Shown piece after piece: positions 7,186-14,055 of a DNA stretch of 14,108 nucleotides. The DNA is taken from assembly GCA_016293435.1 (NCBI GenBank), contig JAEDEG010000066.1:1-14108 (forward strand), in the 5' to 3' direction. A model generated the notes under the pieces. It was not told where the DNA came from, searched no databases, and worked only from the letters and a program-made list of their open reading frames with translations. Both the position numbers and the translations under genes were made by a program. This stretch comes from Clostridia bacterium. Lineage in GTDB: Bacteria; Bacillota; Clostridia; UMGS1810. The first letter of the stretch is position 1, and the number at the start of each line of letters is the position of its first letter.

Positions 7186-7253
7186 TTGAGTGGCAAAACA
7201 CGGAAAGCGAAAGTCTGACACACGCCCCCGATTGCTCAAACAAGGAGATTCCT

Positions 7254-8228
7254 ATGGCATACTGTATAATGAGAGTTGAAAAGCGTAAACGTTCAGCCCT
7301 TTACGGATTACAAATTGAAGCTAACCGAACTTCCGAAGATTTTAAGAAAGGCAGAGATTTTGCCGCTTCGGACATAAATTGGGATTTTACCGATTTTAAC
7401 ATATTTTTGGTAAAAGCAGATAATTGGGGTAAAGCCGTAACCAAAGCACTTGAAGAAGCAAAAGTACAAGAAAGGAAAAACAGCGTTGTTGTCCTTGAGG
7501 GCTTCTATGGTGCTTCGCCCGAGTGGTTTGCTGACAAGGGCTTGGATGAGATTGTATCATACTTCAAGGACTGCCTTGCATACCACGAAAAAACATACGG
7601 CAAGGTTATGAATGCGGTTATTCATTTCGATGAAAAAGTACCCCATTTAGCTTGTATTTCTCCCGCCATAATACACGACGATGACGGACAAAATCGTTTG
7701 TCTGCACGTGATATTATGGGCGGTCGTGCCGACTACCGCCGCCGACAAGACGAATTTTATGAGCAAGTTGGCAAGCCGCGAGGCATGGAACGAGGCGAAA
7801 CACACGATCCCGAACATATCCGAGAGCATTTATCGGTGCAAGAATACAAGAAAAATACCAATCAATTAGAGTTGGATAGCCTTACACAACAAGCCGAGGT
7901 GTTACGTAAAGAATGTAGAAAATTAACCTTTAAGAACCAAAAATTGCAAGAAATGAACAATATTCTTGCCGACCAAGTAGAGCAACCATTCATACAATAT
8001 TGCATGTTTGAGTTTATCAAAAAAGCCAAAGTTCGTGGTGAAAACGGCGAGGTCAAGCACATTATAGACGGCTTTAACAGTTATATGGGTAGAAACGCCG
8101 AACAGTTGCGTGCCTCTTGGGAAGCGCAGTTTGAAGCACAAGAACTTGGCGTTTTTGAGCAAGGGAACGAACCTTTGGAAAGAGAAATTGAATACGATTA
8201 CGATTTTGATGACATAGAAAGAGGGTGA
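7254..8228 (+). CDS. MobV-family (Mob/Pre) relaxase
   Basis: Nicks oriT and carries the strand into a recipient during mobilization by a helper conjugation system. 324 residues from ATG 7254, supported by AAGGAG at 7242-7247, 6 nt upstream; the frame is open back to 7089 but that part is the structured leader. Residues 1-30 match the Mob_Pre N-terminus (YCIMRVEKRKRSALYGLQIEANR). Metal-binding motif HFDEKVPH is at 124-131, and a conserved block follows (LSARDIMGGRADYRRRQDEFYE, residues 149-170, then GMERGE). After about 205 comes a coiled-coil region and an acidic C-terminus. Compared with pMV158 MobM, the motif-I His (HNxR) is ANR here and the last His of PHxH is Ala. I recall clostridial MobV relatives with ANR and PHMQ, so this may be a subfamily trait. 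It is at the lower end of family length, without sign of truncation. Confidence 0.92.
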   Translation: MAYCIMRVEKRKRSALYGLQIEANRTSEDFKKGRDFAASDINWDFTDFNIFLVKADNWGKAVTKALEEAKVQERKNSVVVLEGFYGASPEWFADKGLDEIVSYFKDCLAYHEKTYGKVMNAVIHFDEKVPHLACISPAIIHDDDGQNRLSARDIMGGRADYRRRQDEFYEQVGKPRGMERGETHDPEHIREHLSVQEYKKNTNQLELDSLTQQAEVLRKECRKLTFKNQKLQEMNNILADQVEQPFIQYCMFEFIKKAKVRGENGEVKHIIDGFNSYMGRNAEQLRASWEAQFEAQELGVFEQGNEPLEREIEYDYDFDDIERG

Positions 8229-8250
8229 GGCTTTAAACCTCACCCTTTAT
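8222..8250 (+). terminator. Terminator overlapping the relaxase stop codon
   Basis: AGGGTGAGG (8222-8230) and CCTCACCCT (8238-8246) form a perfect 9-bp stem with loop CTTTAAA, followed by TTATGCTTTATT. The relaxase TGA (8226-8228) lies in the left arm, so the hairpin can form only as ribosomes leave. Confidence 0.8.
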
Positions 8251-8259
8251 GCTTTATTA

Positions 8260-8524
8260 CTATAATAATTTGTAGGAGAGCTTCGTCGGGTCACCGATCT
8301 CCTCAGCTCTCGGATAACTGTGTTTTGAAATCTTCACCCCTCACGCTGCGAGCCTTGGACACCTTAACAGGCAACGGCTTTTTTGGGCAGACTTCTCCTG
8401 TAGCTTTTAAAAAAGTCGCCCAAAATACGCGCAGAGAGGCGGTTGCGCCACGCCGCTTCGCTATTGTATCAACGAGGTATCCGTATTCATTAACTGTCCG
8501 ACGTTTATTGAAAATTTCAACAAA
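8260..8524 (-). pseudogene. Decayed small reading frame
   Basis: On the minus strand a frame is open from 8524 to TGA 8305-8303 (74 codons) with no ATG, bounded upstream by TAG. It encodes protein-like sequence (NEYGYLVDTIAKRRGATASL, later RGEDFKTQLSES). Right at the stop, a 1-nt shift lets the frame continue as EEIGDPTKLSYKLL to TAG 8262-8260, so one extra base or two missing bases would explain the interruption. I have a vague memory of this peptide joined without a break in gut Firmicutes elements, but cannot check it. No function is known to me. The plus-strand frame over the same bases is treated as its shadow. Confidence 0.35.
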
Positions 8525-8671
8525 CTACACTTTCTACACGCGCCAATCCACACATTTCAACGTGCGTAACCTTTCGGTTTATCTGTGTATTTCCTGCCAC
8601 CTTCATACATAAAGTGGGTGGCCATGCCTCTCACCTGGGATAGCTTTAACCAATGTACCGATTTAATCGGG

Positions 8672-8836
8672 TTAGGCGTAACAAGGTCTTTCTTCCAGCT
8701 TTAACCTCTGACGTACATAAATGCGGACAGTTGGGCGCATTTACGCCGAACACATTCTACTGAAGCGGCTGTGTCATACCAGCGTTTTTATATTGGTGTC
8801 GTCATCCAATGGCAAATGATAATTTAATGTACGCAT
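8672..8836 (-). pseudogene. Decayed 54-codon small frame with two in-frame stops
   Basis: ATG 8836 starts MRTLNYHLPLDDDTNIKTLV, which ends at TGA 8776-8774. The same frame goes on for ten codons (HSRFSRMCSA) to TAA 8743-8741, then MRPTVRIYVRQRLKLEERPC and two more residues to TAA 8674-8672. Three protein-like pieces in one frame separated by TGA and TAA look like a small gene with two nonsense changes. A weak ribosome binding site (AGGA, about 12 nt upstream) precedes the ATG. Alternatively the first 20 codons are a genuine short leader peptide. No function recognised. Confidence 0.35.
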
Positions 8837-8995
8837 TACCACTTACTTTCCTTTTTTACCTAAAGGCAGGTGCAATCGGTATTTATGCGATTGCTCACAT
8901 ATATAATATATAAGATACAATTTTCACTAACCGCCACCCGCATATCGTTTCCCATATATTAATGTTCTAATACATAAGAAAGGAATCATTTTTAT

Positions 8996-9535
8996 ATGGC
9001 AAGAAAGAAAAAGTTAATAAATAAAACAAACGTCCCACAGTACGCAATAGAGCACTTTGCACGTTGTGTGTTCGATGATATTCGAGCATTTTACGATAGC
9101 GAAGAAGGACAACGCGAGTTCGCCGCTTGGAAGGCAGAACAAGCCGCATTAAAAGTACATAATAAAACAGCGAGAGCTACCGATACGGCGGCTCTCGCTG
9201 TTTTTATAGACGTTTCTTTTTTCTTGGTCCTCGCGGTTTTGACTCAGGGCGTATTAACACGCCGTTACGAAAATACAAATTTTCGTATTTCTCGAAATAA
9301 ACAAATAATCCGAACCCGTCTCCCACAGGGAAGATTTGGTTCGGATTATATTGCTTTGGTGCGGGTGACAGGACTTGAACCTGCACACCAAAGGCACAAG
9401 AACCTAAATCTTGCGTGTCTGCCAATTCCACCACACCCGCAAATATTAAATGAAAAGTTGCAAATGGAAGCTAAAAATTATTGTTTGGAAGATTATATAA
9501 TGCTTACAAATATCTTTTCACAAAATACTTTGTAA
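8996..9535 (+). CDS. Small element-borne protein; frame runs on past its likely end
   Basis: ATG 8996 has AGGA 11 nt upstream. The first 55 or so codons look real: a basic start (MARKKKLINKTN), then PQYAIEHFARCVFDDIRAFY and SEEGQREFAAWKAEQAALK. This resembles small uncharacterised proteins of about 50-60 residues that I recall from mobile elements of gut Firmicutes. From about 9164 the frame enters a perfect terminator hairpin, and after that it runs through a hairpin strip and antisense across tRNA-Leu to 9535, which cannot be genuine protein. Two TAA codons in another frame (9160-9162 and 9163-9165) stand directly before the terminator, so the original stop was probably lost by a 1-2 nt indel. 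As it stands the product would be 179 residues. Real 5' part: confident; 3' part: artefact. Confidence 0.55.
   Translation: MARKKKLINKTNVPQYAIEHFARCVFDDIRAFYDSEEGQREFAAWKAEQAALKVHNKTARATDTAALAVFIDVSFFLVLAVLTQGVLTRRYENTNFRISRNKQIIRTRLPQGRFGSDYIALVRVTGLEPAHQRHKNLNLACLPIPPHPQILNEKLQMEAKNYCLEDYIMLTNIFSQNTL
9164..9205 (+). terminator. Terminator of the small element gene
   Basis: AAAACAGCGAGAGC (9164-9177) and GCTCTCGCTGTTTT (9191-9204) form a perfect 14-bp stem. The 13-nt loop contains CCG-ATA-CGG, and the T run ends at 9205. The A/T symmetry lets it work on both strands. Confidence 0.85.
9248..9287. repeat. Two adjacent hairpins between element and tRNA
   Basis: GGCGT (9248-9252)/ACGCC (9259-9263), then TACGAAAAT (9266-9274)/ATTTTCGTA (9279-9287) with a 4-nt loop. 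Neither has a T run. They lie between the terminator at 9164 and that of the tRNA at 9305. Role unknown. Confidence 0.6.
9305..9349 (-). terminator. Terminator of tRNA-Leu
   Basis: ATAATCCGAACC (9305-9316) and GGTTCGGATTAT (9338-9349) form a perfect 12-bp stem, with a smaller TCCC-ACA-GGGA stem inside. It begins 7 nt past the tRNA CCA end. The minus strand continues with TTGTTTATTT. Confidence 0.8.
9357..9440 (-). tRNA. tRNA-Leu, anticodon UAG
   Basis: The cloverleaf reads cleanly on the minus strand. The acceptor arm is GCGGGTG with CACCCGC, and the discriminator is A. The D arm contains GTGG and CAC. The anticodon arm is CAAGA, loop TTTAGGT, TCTTG, giving anticodon TAG at 9406-9404. The T arm is GCAGG, TTCAAGT, CCTGT. 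The CCA end is encoded (9359-9357). The extra arm and G-rich D loop are typical of leucine. It reads CUN codons. No second copy of its 3' end is visible in the window, so I have no evidence that the adjacent element uses this tRNA as its attachment site. Confidence 0.95.
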
Positions 9536-9563
9536 TTATAGCACATAAGCCAATCAGTGTCAA
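9535..9563 (-). promoter_or_regulatory. Consensus promoter of tRNA-Leu
   Basis: On the minus strand TTGACA (9563-9558) and TATAAT (9540-9535), both perfect consensus, are separated by 17 nt. Transcription would begin near 9528, giving a leader of about 88 nt before the tRNA. Between this promoter and the WYL stop codon, TTGTCTGAT is tandemly repeated (9591-9599 and 9600-9608). Confidence 0.9.
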
Positions 9564-9617
9564 GAAAAAAATGCGATTTGTGCTAAAAATTTGTCTGATT
9601 TGTCTGATTGTGAATTC

Positions 9618-10598
9618 CTATTTATGGCTTTTGGCAATATTGTCTATCATACTGACAAAGTCTCTCTTTACATTTTCGGGAGATACTATTGATGCCCTGC
9701 CGCCAAGTGACGCTATCCATCCAAAAAACTGCTGACTGACAGAAATCTTTATTTTTATTATAAAATGTTCCTCGCCGTCTTTGTAGGGAGTTATGTCCAT
9801 CCCAAAACGGTCAAATGCGACATTTATTAAAGAATTTTCAAAACGTAATGTAACTAAAATTTCTTCGCCCGAAAACATTGAAAACATTTTGCGTGCATAG
9901 CCTGCAGAATCAAAGGGAACATCGGGAAGTATGCGCATTTTGTCTGAAACAGAAATGGACTCCATGCGGTCTACCCTATAGTGAACATAATTCCCGTATT
10001 TACTGCTGTAGGCAACAAGATAATATTTTTCGTCATCCCACAAAAGGGCTACCGGCGATTCGATGTATTCAGTTCCGTTTTTACGATATTTTTTATTCTT
10101 AGAAATGTCGTAATCGAAATAGCGAAATGTAATTTGACGGTTGGCAGATATGGACTCGTGTATTTTGTCTACATTATAAAAAATCTGCTCATTTTTGGTT
10201 TTAACACGGTTTGCCGCATATACCTGACGATGCAAACTTCGCGCACTGTGGCGGTCGGTAAGACCTTCGATTTTGGAAATGAGCTCCATGGTCTTTTTGG
10301 GAGTGATAAACCTTGCTGCCTCGACTGCATCCGTCAAAAGCTTTAACTCTGCCAGCTCAAAGGAGCCCGAGGCGTTGAAATAACCGCCGTTTTTGCCGCT
10401 TGCTCTGCATATATCCATGCCAAAATAATTGAGATTTTCTATATCGTCATACAGACTTTTTCTTTCGGCATGTATACCGAGATTTTCAAGCTCCGATATA
10501 ATCTTGGCCAGTGTCATTGGGTGGGATTCATCGGTATTTTCAAAAAGAATTTTAGCAAGATACATTATTTTAAGCTTTTGATTTGACTGTTTAGCCAT
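9618..10598 (-). CDS. WYL-domain transcriptional regulator
   Basis: 326 residues. An N-terminal winged-helix DNA-binding domain of DeoR type is at about 8-75 (LKIMYLAKILFENTD, MTLAKIISELENLGIHAERK, then SLYDDIENLNYFGMDI). The WYL domain is at about 150-225; the name-giving motif is changed to YYL in KYYLVAYS, a common variation, and the arginine-bearing HYRVDRM follows. The C-terminal WCX-like extension is at about 240-320. WYL domains are thought to bind nucleotide or other small ligands; the target here is unknown. CGGGGGAT, 7 nt before ATG 10598, acts as the ribosome binding site. The gene lies 75 nt after ackA on the same strand, separated by a palindrome, so it may be partly co-transcribed or have its own weak promoter. 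Confidence 0.9.
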   Translation of the reverse strand: MAKQSNQKLKIMYLAKILFENTDESHPMTLAKIISELENLGIHAERKSLYDDIENLNYFGMDICRASGKNGGYFNASGSFELAELKLLTDAVEAARFITPKKTMELISKIEGLTDRHSARSLHRQVYAANRVKTKNEQIFYNVDKIHESISANRQITFRYFDYDISKNKKYRKNGTEYIESPVALLWDDEKYYLVAYSSKYGNYVHYRVDRMESISVSDKMRILPDVPFDSAGYARKMFSMFSGEEILVTLRFENSLINVAFDRFGMDITPYKDGEEHFIIKIKISVSQQFFGWIASLGGRASIVSPENVKRDFVSMIDNIAKSHK

Positions 10599-10615
10599 TA
10601 TTTATCCCCCGTTAA

Positions 10616-10663
10616 ATATTAAGACGGCTGCAGCATGATGCAATTGCCCTGTTTGCTGCAGCC
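10616..10663 (-). promoter_or_regulatory. GCTGCAGC palindrome between ackA and the WYL gene
   Basis: GGCTGCAGCA (10626-10635) and TGCTGCAGCC (10654-10663) form a perfect 10-bp stem. On the minus strand the following T content is poor, so it would be a weak terminator for ackA; on the plus strand TGATTTTTT follows. A weak minus-strand promoter, TTGCAT (10643-10638) and TAATAT (10621-10616) with a 16-nt spacer, overlaps one arm, so the dyad could also be an operator for the WYL gene. Confidence 0.45.
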
Positions 10664-10673
10664 TGATTTTTTA

Positions 10674-11870
10674 TTATTTATTGCCTACAAGCATTGCTGT
10701 ATCTTTTGCTATCATAAGTTCTTCGTTTGTGGGAATAACGAGGGTTCTTACTGTTGCATCAGCAGCTGAAATATCTTTTTCTTCGCCTCTTATCTTATTG
10801 AGCTCGGGATCAATTTTGATACCCATAAATCCAAGCTTTTCCACAATCTGACTTCTTGTAAGAGCTGTGTTTTCACCTACACCGGCTGTAAATACAACAG
10901 CATCAACACCGCCCATAACAGCAGCATATGCACCAATGTATTTTGTAACTCCGTATGCAAACATATCAAGAGCAAGAGCGGATTTTTTGTTGGTATTCAT
11001 AGAGCCTTCGAGATCTCTGAAATCACTGCTGAGTTCACTGATACCAAATACACCGGACTTCTTGTTGAGAAGGTCGTTAACCTCTTTTGCAGAGAGATTT
11101 TCTTTTTCCATAATAAAGGTTACAATTGCGGGGTCAATATCGCCCGAGCGTGTGCCCATTGGAACACCTGCAAGAGGAGTAAATCCCATGCTTGTGTCTA
11201 CTGATTTACCGCAGTCAACAGCAGCTATGGAAGAACCGTTGCCGAGATGACATGTAATAATTTTCAGCTCTTCGAGGGGTTTGCCGAGCATCACAGCAGC
11301 TCTTTCAGACACGAAACGGTGGCTTGTGCCGTGGAAGCCGTATCTTCTGATTTTGTGCTTTGTATAAAGCTCATAAGGAAGACCGTACATATATGCTTTT
11401 TGGGGCATTGACTGATGAAAAGCAGTGTCAAATACACCCACCTGAGGTACACCCGGCATAACCTTTTCACAGGCTTCGATACCGATGATATTTGCAGGGT
11501 TGTGAAGAGGTGCAAGATCGATACACTCATTGAGAGCATCTTTAACCTTCTGATCGATAACAACGGAGCAAGCAAAGATTTCACCGCCATGTACAACTCT
11601 GTGACCTACAGCATCAATATCGCTCATATCCTTGATAACGCCGTGCTCAGCATCGGTGAGAGCATCAATTACCATGTTGATTGCAACAGAATGGTCATCC
11701 ATGTGCTTTTCTACAACATAATCGTCATTTCCGGGAACCTTGAGAGTAAGCTTTGAACCCTCAATGCCTATTCTTTCACAAAGACCCTTTGCCAAAACTT
11801 TTTCCTCTTCAATCTTGATAAACTGATATTTGAGAGAAGAGCTTCCTGCGTTGATAACTAAAATATTCAT
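10674..11870 (-). CDS. ackA: Acetate kinase
   Basis: Converts acetyl phosphate and ADP to acetate and ATP, the ATP-yielding last step of acetate fermentation, in the cytoplasm. 398 residues, the usual length. The ASKHA-fold motifs are all present: NAGSSSLKYQ at 7-16, GHRVVHGGE, FDTAFHQSMP, the catalytic-region YGFHGTSHR, HLGNGSS, GVPMGTRSGDIDPAI, GVGENTALTR and the C-terminal NEELMIAKDT. AAGGCGG on the minus strand (11886-11880), 9 nt upstream, supports ATG 11870. It follows pta by 38 nt on the same strand, a standard pta-ackA operon. Confidence 0.97.
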   Translation of the reverse strand: MNILVINAGSSSLKYQFIKIEEEKVLAKGLCERIGIEGSKLTLKVPGNDDYVVEKHMDDHSVAINMVIDALTDAEHGVIKDMSDIDAVGHRVVHGGEIFACSVVIDQKVKDALNECIDLAPLHNPANIIGIEACEKVMPGVPQVGVFDTAFHQSMPQKAYMYGLPYELYTKHKIRRYGFHGTSHRFVSERAAVMLGKPLEELKIITCHLGNGSSIAAVDCGKSVDTSMGFTPLAGVPMGTRSGDIDPAIVTFIMEKENLSAKEVNDLLNKKSGVFGISELSSDFRDLEGSMNTNKKSALALDMFAYGVTKYIGAYAAVMGGVDAVVFTAGVGENTALTRSQIVEKLGFMGIKIDPELNKIRGEEKDISAADATVRTLVIPTNEELMIAKDTAMLVGNK

Positions 11871-11908
11871 AATTCTATACCGCCTTTATAAATAAATTAA
11901 AAACAAAA

Positions 11909-12907
11909 TCAGTTAGCCTGAGCCTGCACACAAGTGATTGCTACAACACCGACAATATCATCTGCACAGCAGCCTCTGGAAAGGTCGTTGATAGGCATTG
12001 CAATACCCTGAGTCACAGGGCCGTATGCTTCGGCCTTGGCAAGACGCTGTACAAGCTTATAGCCAATATTGCCTGCATCAAGATCGGGGAACACCAATAC
12101 GTTTGCCTTACCTGCAACGGGTGAACCGGGAGCCTTTGATTCACCAACACTTGGTACAATGGCAGCATCGAGCTGAAGCTCGCCGTCAATCTTGAGATTG
12201 GGATTATTTTCCTTACAAATTCCGGTAGCTTCTACCACTTTGTCAACATCGGCATGCTTTGCACTGCCCTTTGTAGAATGAGAAAGCATAGCAACCATTG
12301 CCTCTTTTTGAACAAGGAGCTCAAAAGATTCGGCAGAGCAGGCTGCAATTGCGGCAAGCTTTTCGGGGTCGGGATTTTGCTCAAGACCGGAATCGGCGAA
12401 AATAAATATACCGTCTGACCCGTATTCGCAATTGGGCACTACCATGAGGAAGAAAGCTGATACAAGCTTAACTCCGGGTTTGGTTTTGATAATTTGAAGG
12501 CTGGGACGCAGAGTGTTGGCTGTGGAATGACAAGCACCCGAAACAACACCGTCGGCATCACCGGCTTTAACCATAAGGCAAGCGTAGTACATATAATCAC
12601 CAAGAGCCTGTTTTTTGGCTTCTTCATATGTGAGCCCCTTGGATTTGCGGAGTTCTACAAAAAGATTGATATATTCTTCTGTCTTTTCGTATGTATAGGG
12701 ATCGATAATGGTTGCCTTTGAAATATCAAGACCTTTGCTGTTTTCGGCAACCTCTTTTGGTGTACCGATAATAACTATGTTGGCAATATCCTCTTTGAGA
12801 ACAGTTGCAGCTGCTTCAAAGGTCCTTCTGTCCATAGATTCCGGAAGAACTATTGTCTTTTTGTCCTGCTTTGCGCGAGCCTTGATTGAGTCTAAAAATG
12901 CGCTCAT
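11909..12907 (-). CDS. pta: Phosphate acetyltransferase
   Basis: Converts acetyl-CoA and phosphate to acetyl phosphate, feeding acetate kinase. 332 residues, matching the short Pta form that has only the PTA_PTB catalytic domain and lacks the N-terminal regulatory domain of enterobacterial Pta. Recognisable blocks are IVLPESMDRRTFEAA, DADGVVSGACHSTANTLRP, MLSHSTKGSAKH, DGELQLDAAIVP, FPDLDAGNIGYKLVQR and GPVTQGIAMPINDLSRGC. GGAGG on the minus strand 7 nt before ATG 12907 is the ribosome binding site. First gene of the pta-ackA operon; divergent from the epimerase gene. Confidence 0.97.
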   Translation of the reverse strand: MSAFLDSIKARAKQDKKTIVLPESMDRRTFEAAATVLKEDIANIVIIGTPKEVAENSKGLDISKATIIDPYTYEKTEEYINLFVELRKSKGLTYEEAKKQALGDYMYYACLMVKAGDADGVVSGACHSTANTLRPSLQIIKTKPGVKLVSAFFLMVVPNCEYGSDGIFIFADSGLEQNPDPEKLAAIAACSAESFELLVQKEAMVAMLSHSTKGSAKHADVDKVVEATGICKENNPNLKIDGELQLDAAIVPSVGESKAPGSPVAGKANVLVFPDLDAGNIGYKLVQRLAKAEAYGPVTQGIAMPINDLSRGCCADDIVGVVAITCVQAQAN

Positions 12908-12967
12908 TTGTATACCTCCAATAAATTTATTAAATATTATTACAAAAATACATTACATACATAATTG

Positions 12968-12996
12968 ATTATACTACAAAATTTGTGGTTTTACAA
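12968..12996 (-). promoter_or_regulatory. pta-ackA promoter
   Basis: On the minus strand TTGTAA (12996-12991) and TATAAT (12973-12968) are 17 nt apart. The dyad ACAAAATTTGT (12976-12986) lies in the spacer and could bind a repressor. The leader is about 55 nt, very AT-rich. Confidence 0.75.
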
Positions 12997-13065
12997 GACT
13001 TCACGGCAAATTTAGTAATTTTTTTACTTTTTTTACATTTGCCCCTTTTAAAATTTGAGAAACTA

Positions 13066-13074
13066 TGGTATTAT
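13066..13074 (+). promoter_or_regulatory. Extended -10 promoter of the epimerase gene
   Basis: TGGTATTAT (13066-13074) is an extended -10 element (TGn plus TATTAT). No good -35 box is present 17 nt upstream (TTTTAA at 13046-13051), which fits extended -10 promoters. Start near 13081; the gene begins at 13108 with AAGGAG at 13093-13098. Confidence 0.5.
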
Positions 13075-13107
13075 ATAGGAAATATCAATTTTAAGGAGTA
13101 AATTGAA

Positions 13108-13974
13108 ATGAGCCTATATAATATCTGTATCAAAAATGAATATCTCACCGTAAAAATCAACACTCTCGGTGCTGAGCTCACGAGCGTGCAAAATGCTCAT
13201 GGCGATGAGCTTCTGCATCAGAACGACATGATTTTCTGGCAGGATCATGCACCGGTGCTGTTTCCGGTATGCGGTACACCTATCGGCAAAAAAATCAGAG
13301 TAAACGGCAAAGAATATCCCATGGGAAGCCACGGCTTTGCAAAAAACTCGGAATTTAATCTTATGGAGTGTAGCGAAGATCTGGCGGTGTTCTCTCTTGT
13401 ATCTAACGAGGAAACAAAAAAATGCTATCCTTATGATTTTGAACTCATAGTTACATACAAGCTTTTGGGCAAATCGATTGATGTGAGTTATGAAATCATA
13501 AACGACAGTGATGGTGACATGTATTTTTCGATTGGATCTCACGAGGGATACATTCTTTTGGAGGGTCTCTCTGAATATGAAATTCACTTTGAAAAAGAGG
13601 AGCCTGAAAAACCCTATATCTTTGAAACAAGACTTGCACCCGAGGAAAGCCTTGATACAAGAGACGGCCACAGTGTGCTAAAGCTCAGTAACGAGCTGTT
13701 TACCGATTCGATAACCGTAGTTTATGAAAACCCAATCAGCAAGGCAGTATATCTTCGAAACAAAGCCGGAGATGACAAAATCAGAGTAGAATTTGAAGGC
13801 TTTGACAATCTGTTTATATGGAGCTGCCCTATGTCTCAGTTTGTGTGTATTGAGCCCTGGTGCGGTATGGCGGAGTTTGGCGAGGCGCCTGACGATATCA
13901 GCAAAAAAGAGTCAATACAAAGGCTTGCACCGGGTGAACAGTTTGAAAGACATCATATAATAACCGTGTATTAA
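13108..13974 (+). CDS. Aldose 1-epimerase family protein (LacX-like)
   Basis: Interconverts alpha and beta anomers of hexoses, a cytoplasmic step in sugar use; the exact sugar cannot be read from sequence. 288 residues, the length of the LacX-like branch rather than the longer GalM proteins. The beta-sandwich motifs are in order: the N-terminal strand YLTVKINTLGAELTSVQN, WQDHAPVLFPVCG, MGSHGFAKN with H75, MYFSIGSHEGY with H145, EFEGFDNLFIWS, and CIEPWCGMAE with E249. H75, H145 and E249 match the expected catalytic or sugar-binding positions. AAGGAG lies 9 nt before ATG 13108. It is transcribed alone, divergently from pta, and ends 14 nt before the first hairpin downstream. Confidence 0.9.
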   Translation: MSLYNICIKNEYLTVKINTLGAELTSVQNAHGDELLHQNDMIFWQDHAPVLFPVCGTPIGKKIRVNGKEYPMGSHGFAKNSEFNLMECSEDLAVFSLVSNEETKKCYPYDFELIVTYKLLGKSIDVSYEIINDSDGDMYFSIGSHEGYILLEGLSEYEIHFEKEEPEKPYIFETRLAPEESLDTRDGHSVLKLSNELFTDSITVVYENPISKAVYLRNKAGDDKIRVEFEGFDNLFIWSCPMSQFVCIEPWCGMAEFGEAPDDISKKESIQRLAPGEQFERHHIITVY

Positions 13975-13987
13975 AAATTTTCAATAA

Positions 13988-14055
13988 GCGGCAAAGCCGC
14001 GTCATTCAACGTTATAATATACAGGCAAGGCAGCCGCAAAATACGGCTGCCTCTT
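13988..14055 (+). terminator. Epimerase gene terminator
   Basis: A small hairpin, GCGGC-AAA-GCCGC (13988-14000), has no T run. The main terminator is AGGCAGCCG (14028-14036)/CGGCTGCCT (14044-14052), a perfect 9-bp stem with loop CAAAATA. Its T run is cut short (CTT, then GTGG), which is where the putative intron begins. Confidence 0.65.

Larger units (their letters stand above)
8251..8995. other. 745-bp stretch without an intact gene, hairpin-rich
   Basis: No convincing complete gene lies here. The minus strand holds two decayed small frames, listed separately. Hairpins include GAGAGCT/AGCTCTC (8276-8282/8305-8311) with inner TCGG/CCGA, CCGAT-TTA-ATCGG near 8659-8671, and GCAATCG/CGATTGC (8872-8878/8888-8894). 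The last 60 bases before 8996 are AT-rich and include the ribosome binding site of the next gene. A structured non-coding RNA is an alternative reading of the whole stretch. Confidence 0.5.

Noticed and set aside
7089..7253. N-terminal extension of the relaxase
   Set aside because: The stretch is the oriT-proximal repeat region; the Mob_Pre start and a good ribosome binding site agree on 7254.
8325..8612. 95-codon plus-strand frame
   Set aside because: No ribosome binding site; its composition is explained as the antisense of the decayed minus-strand frame at 8260-8524.
9204..9434. 76-codon minus-strand frame with a basic tail PRGPRKKKRL
   Set aside because: It starts inside tRNA-Leu and crosses the tRNA terminator; no ribosome binding site.
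9357..9440. tRNA-Leu 3' end as the element's attachment site
   Set aside because: No second copy of the tRNA 3' end is in the window, and large serine recombinases usually do not use tRNA genes.
13114..13671. 185-codon minus-strand frame inside the epimerase gene
   Set aside because: Antisense shadow of a well-supported gene, no ribosome binding site or recognisable motif.
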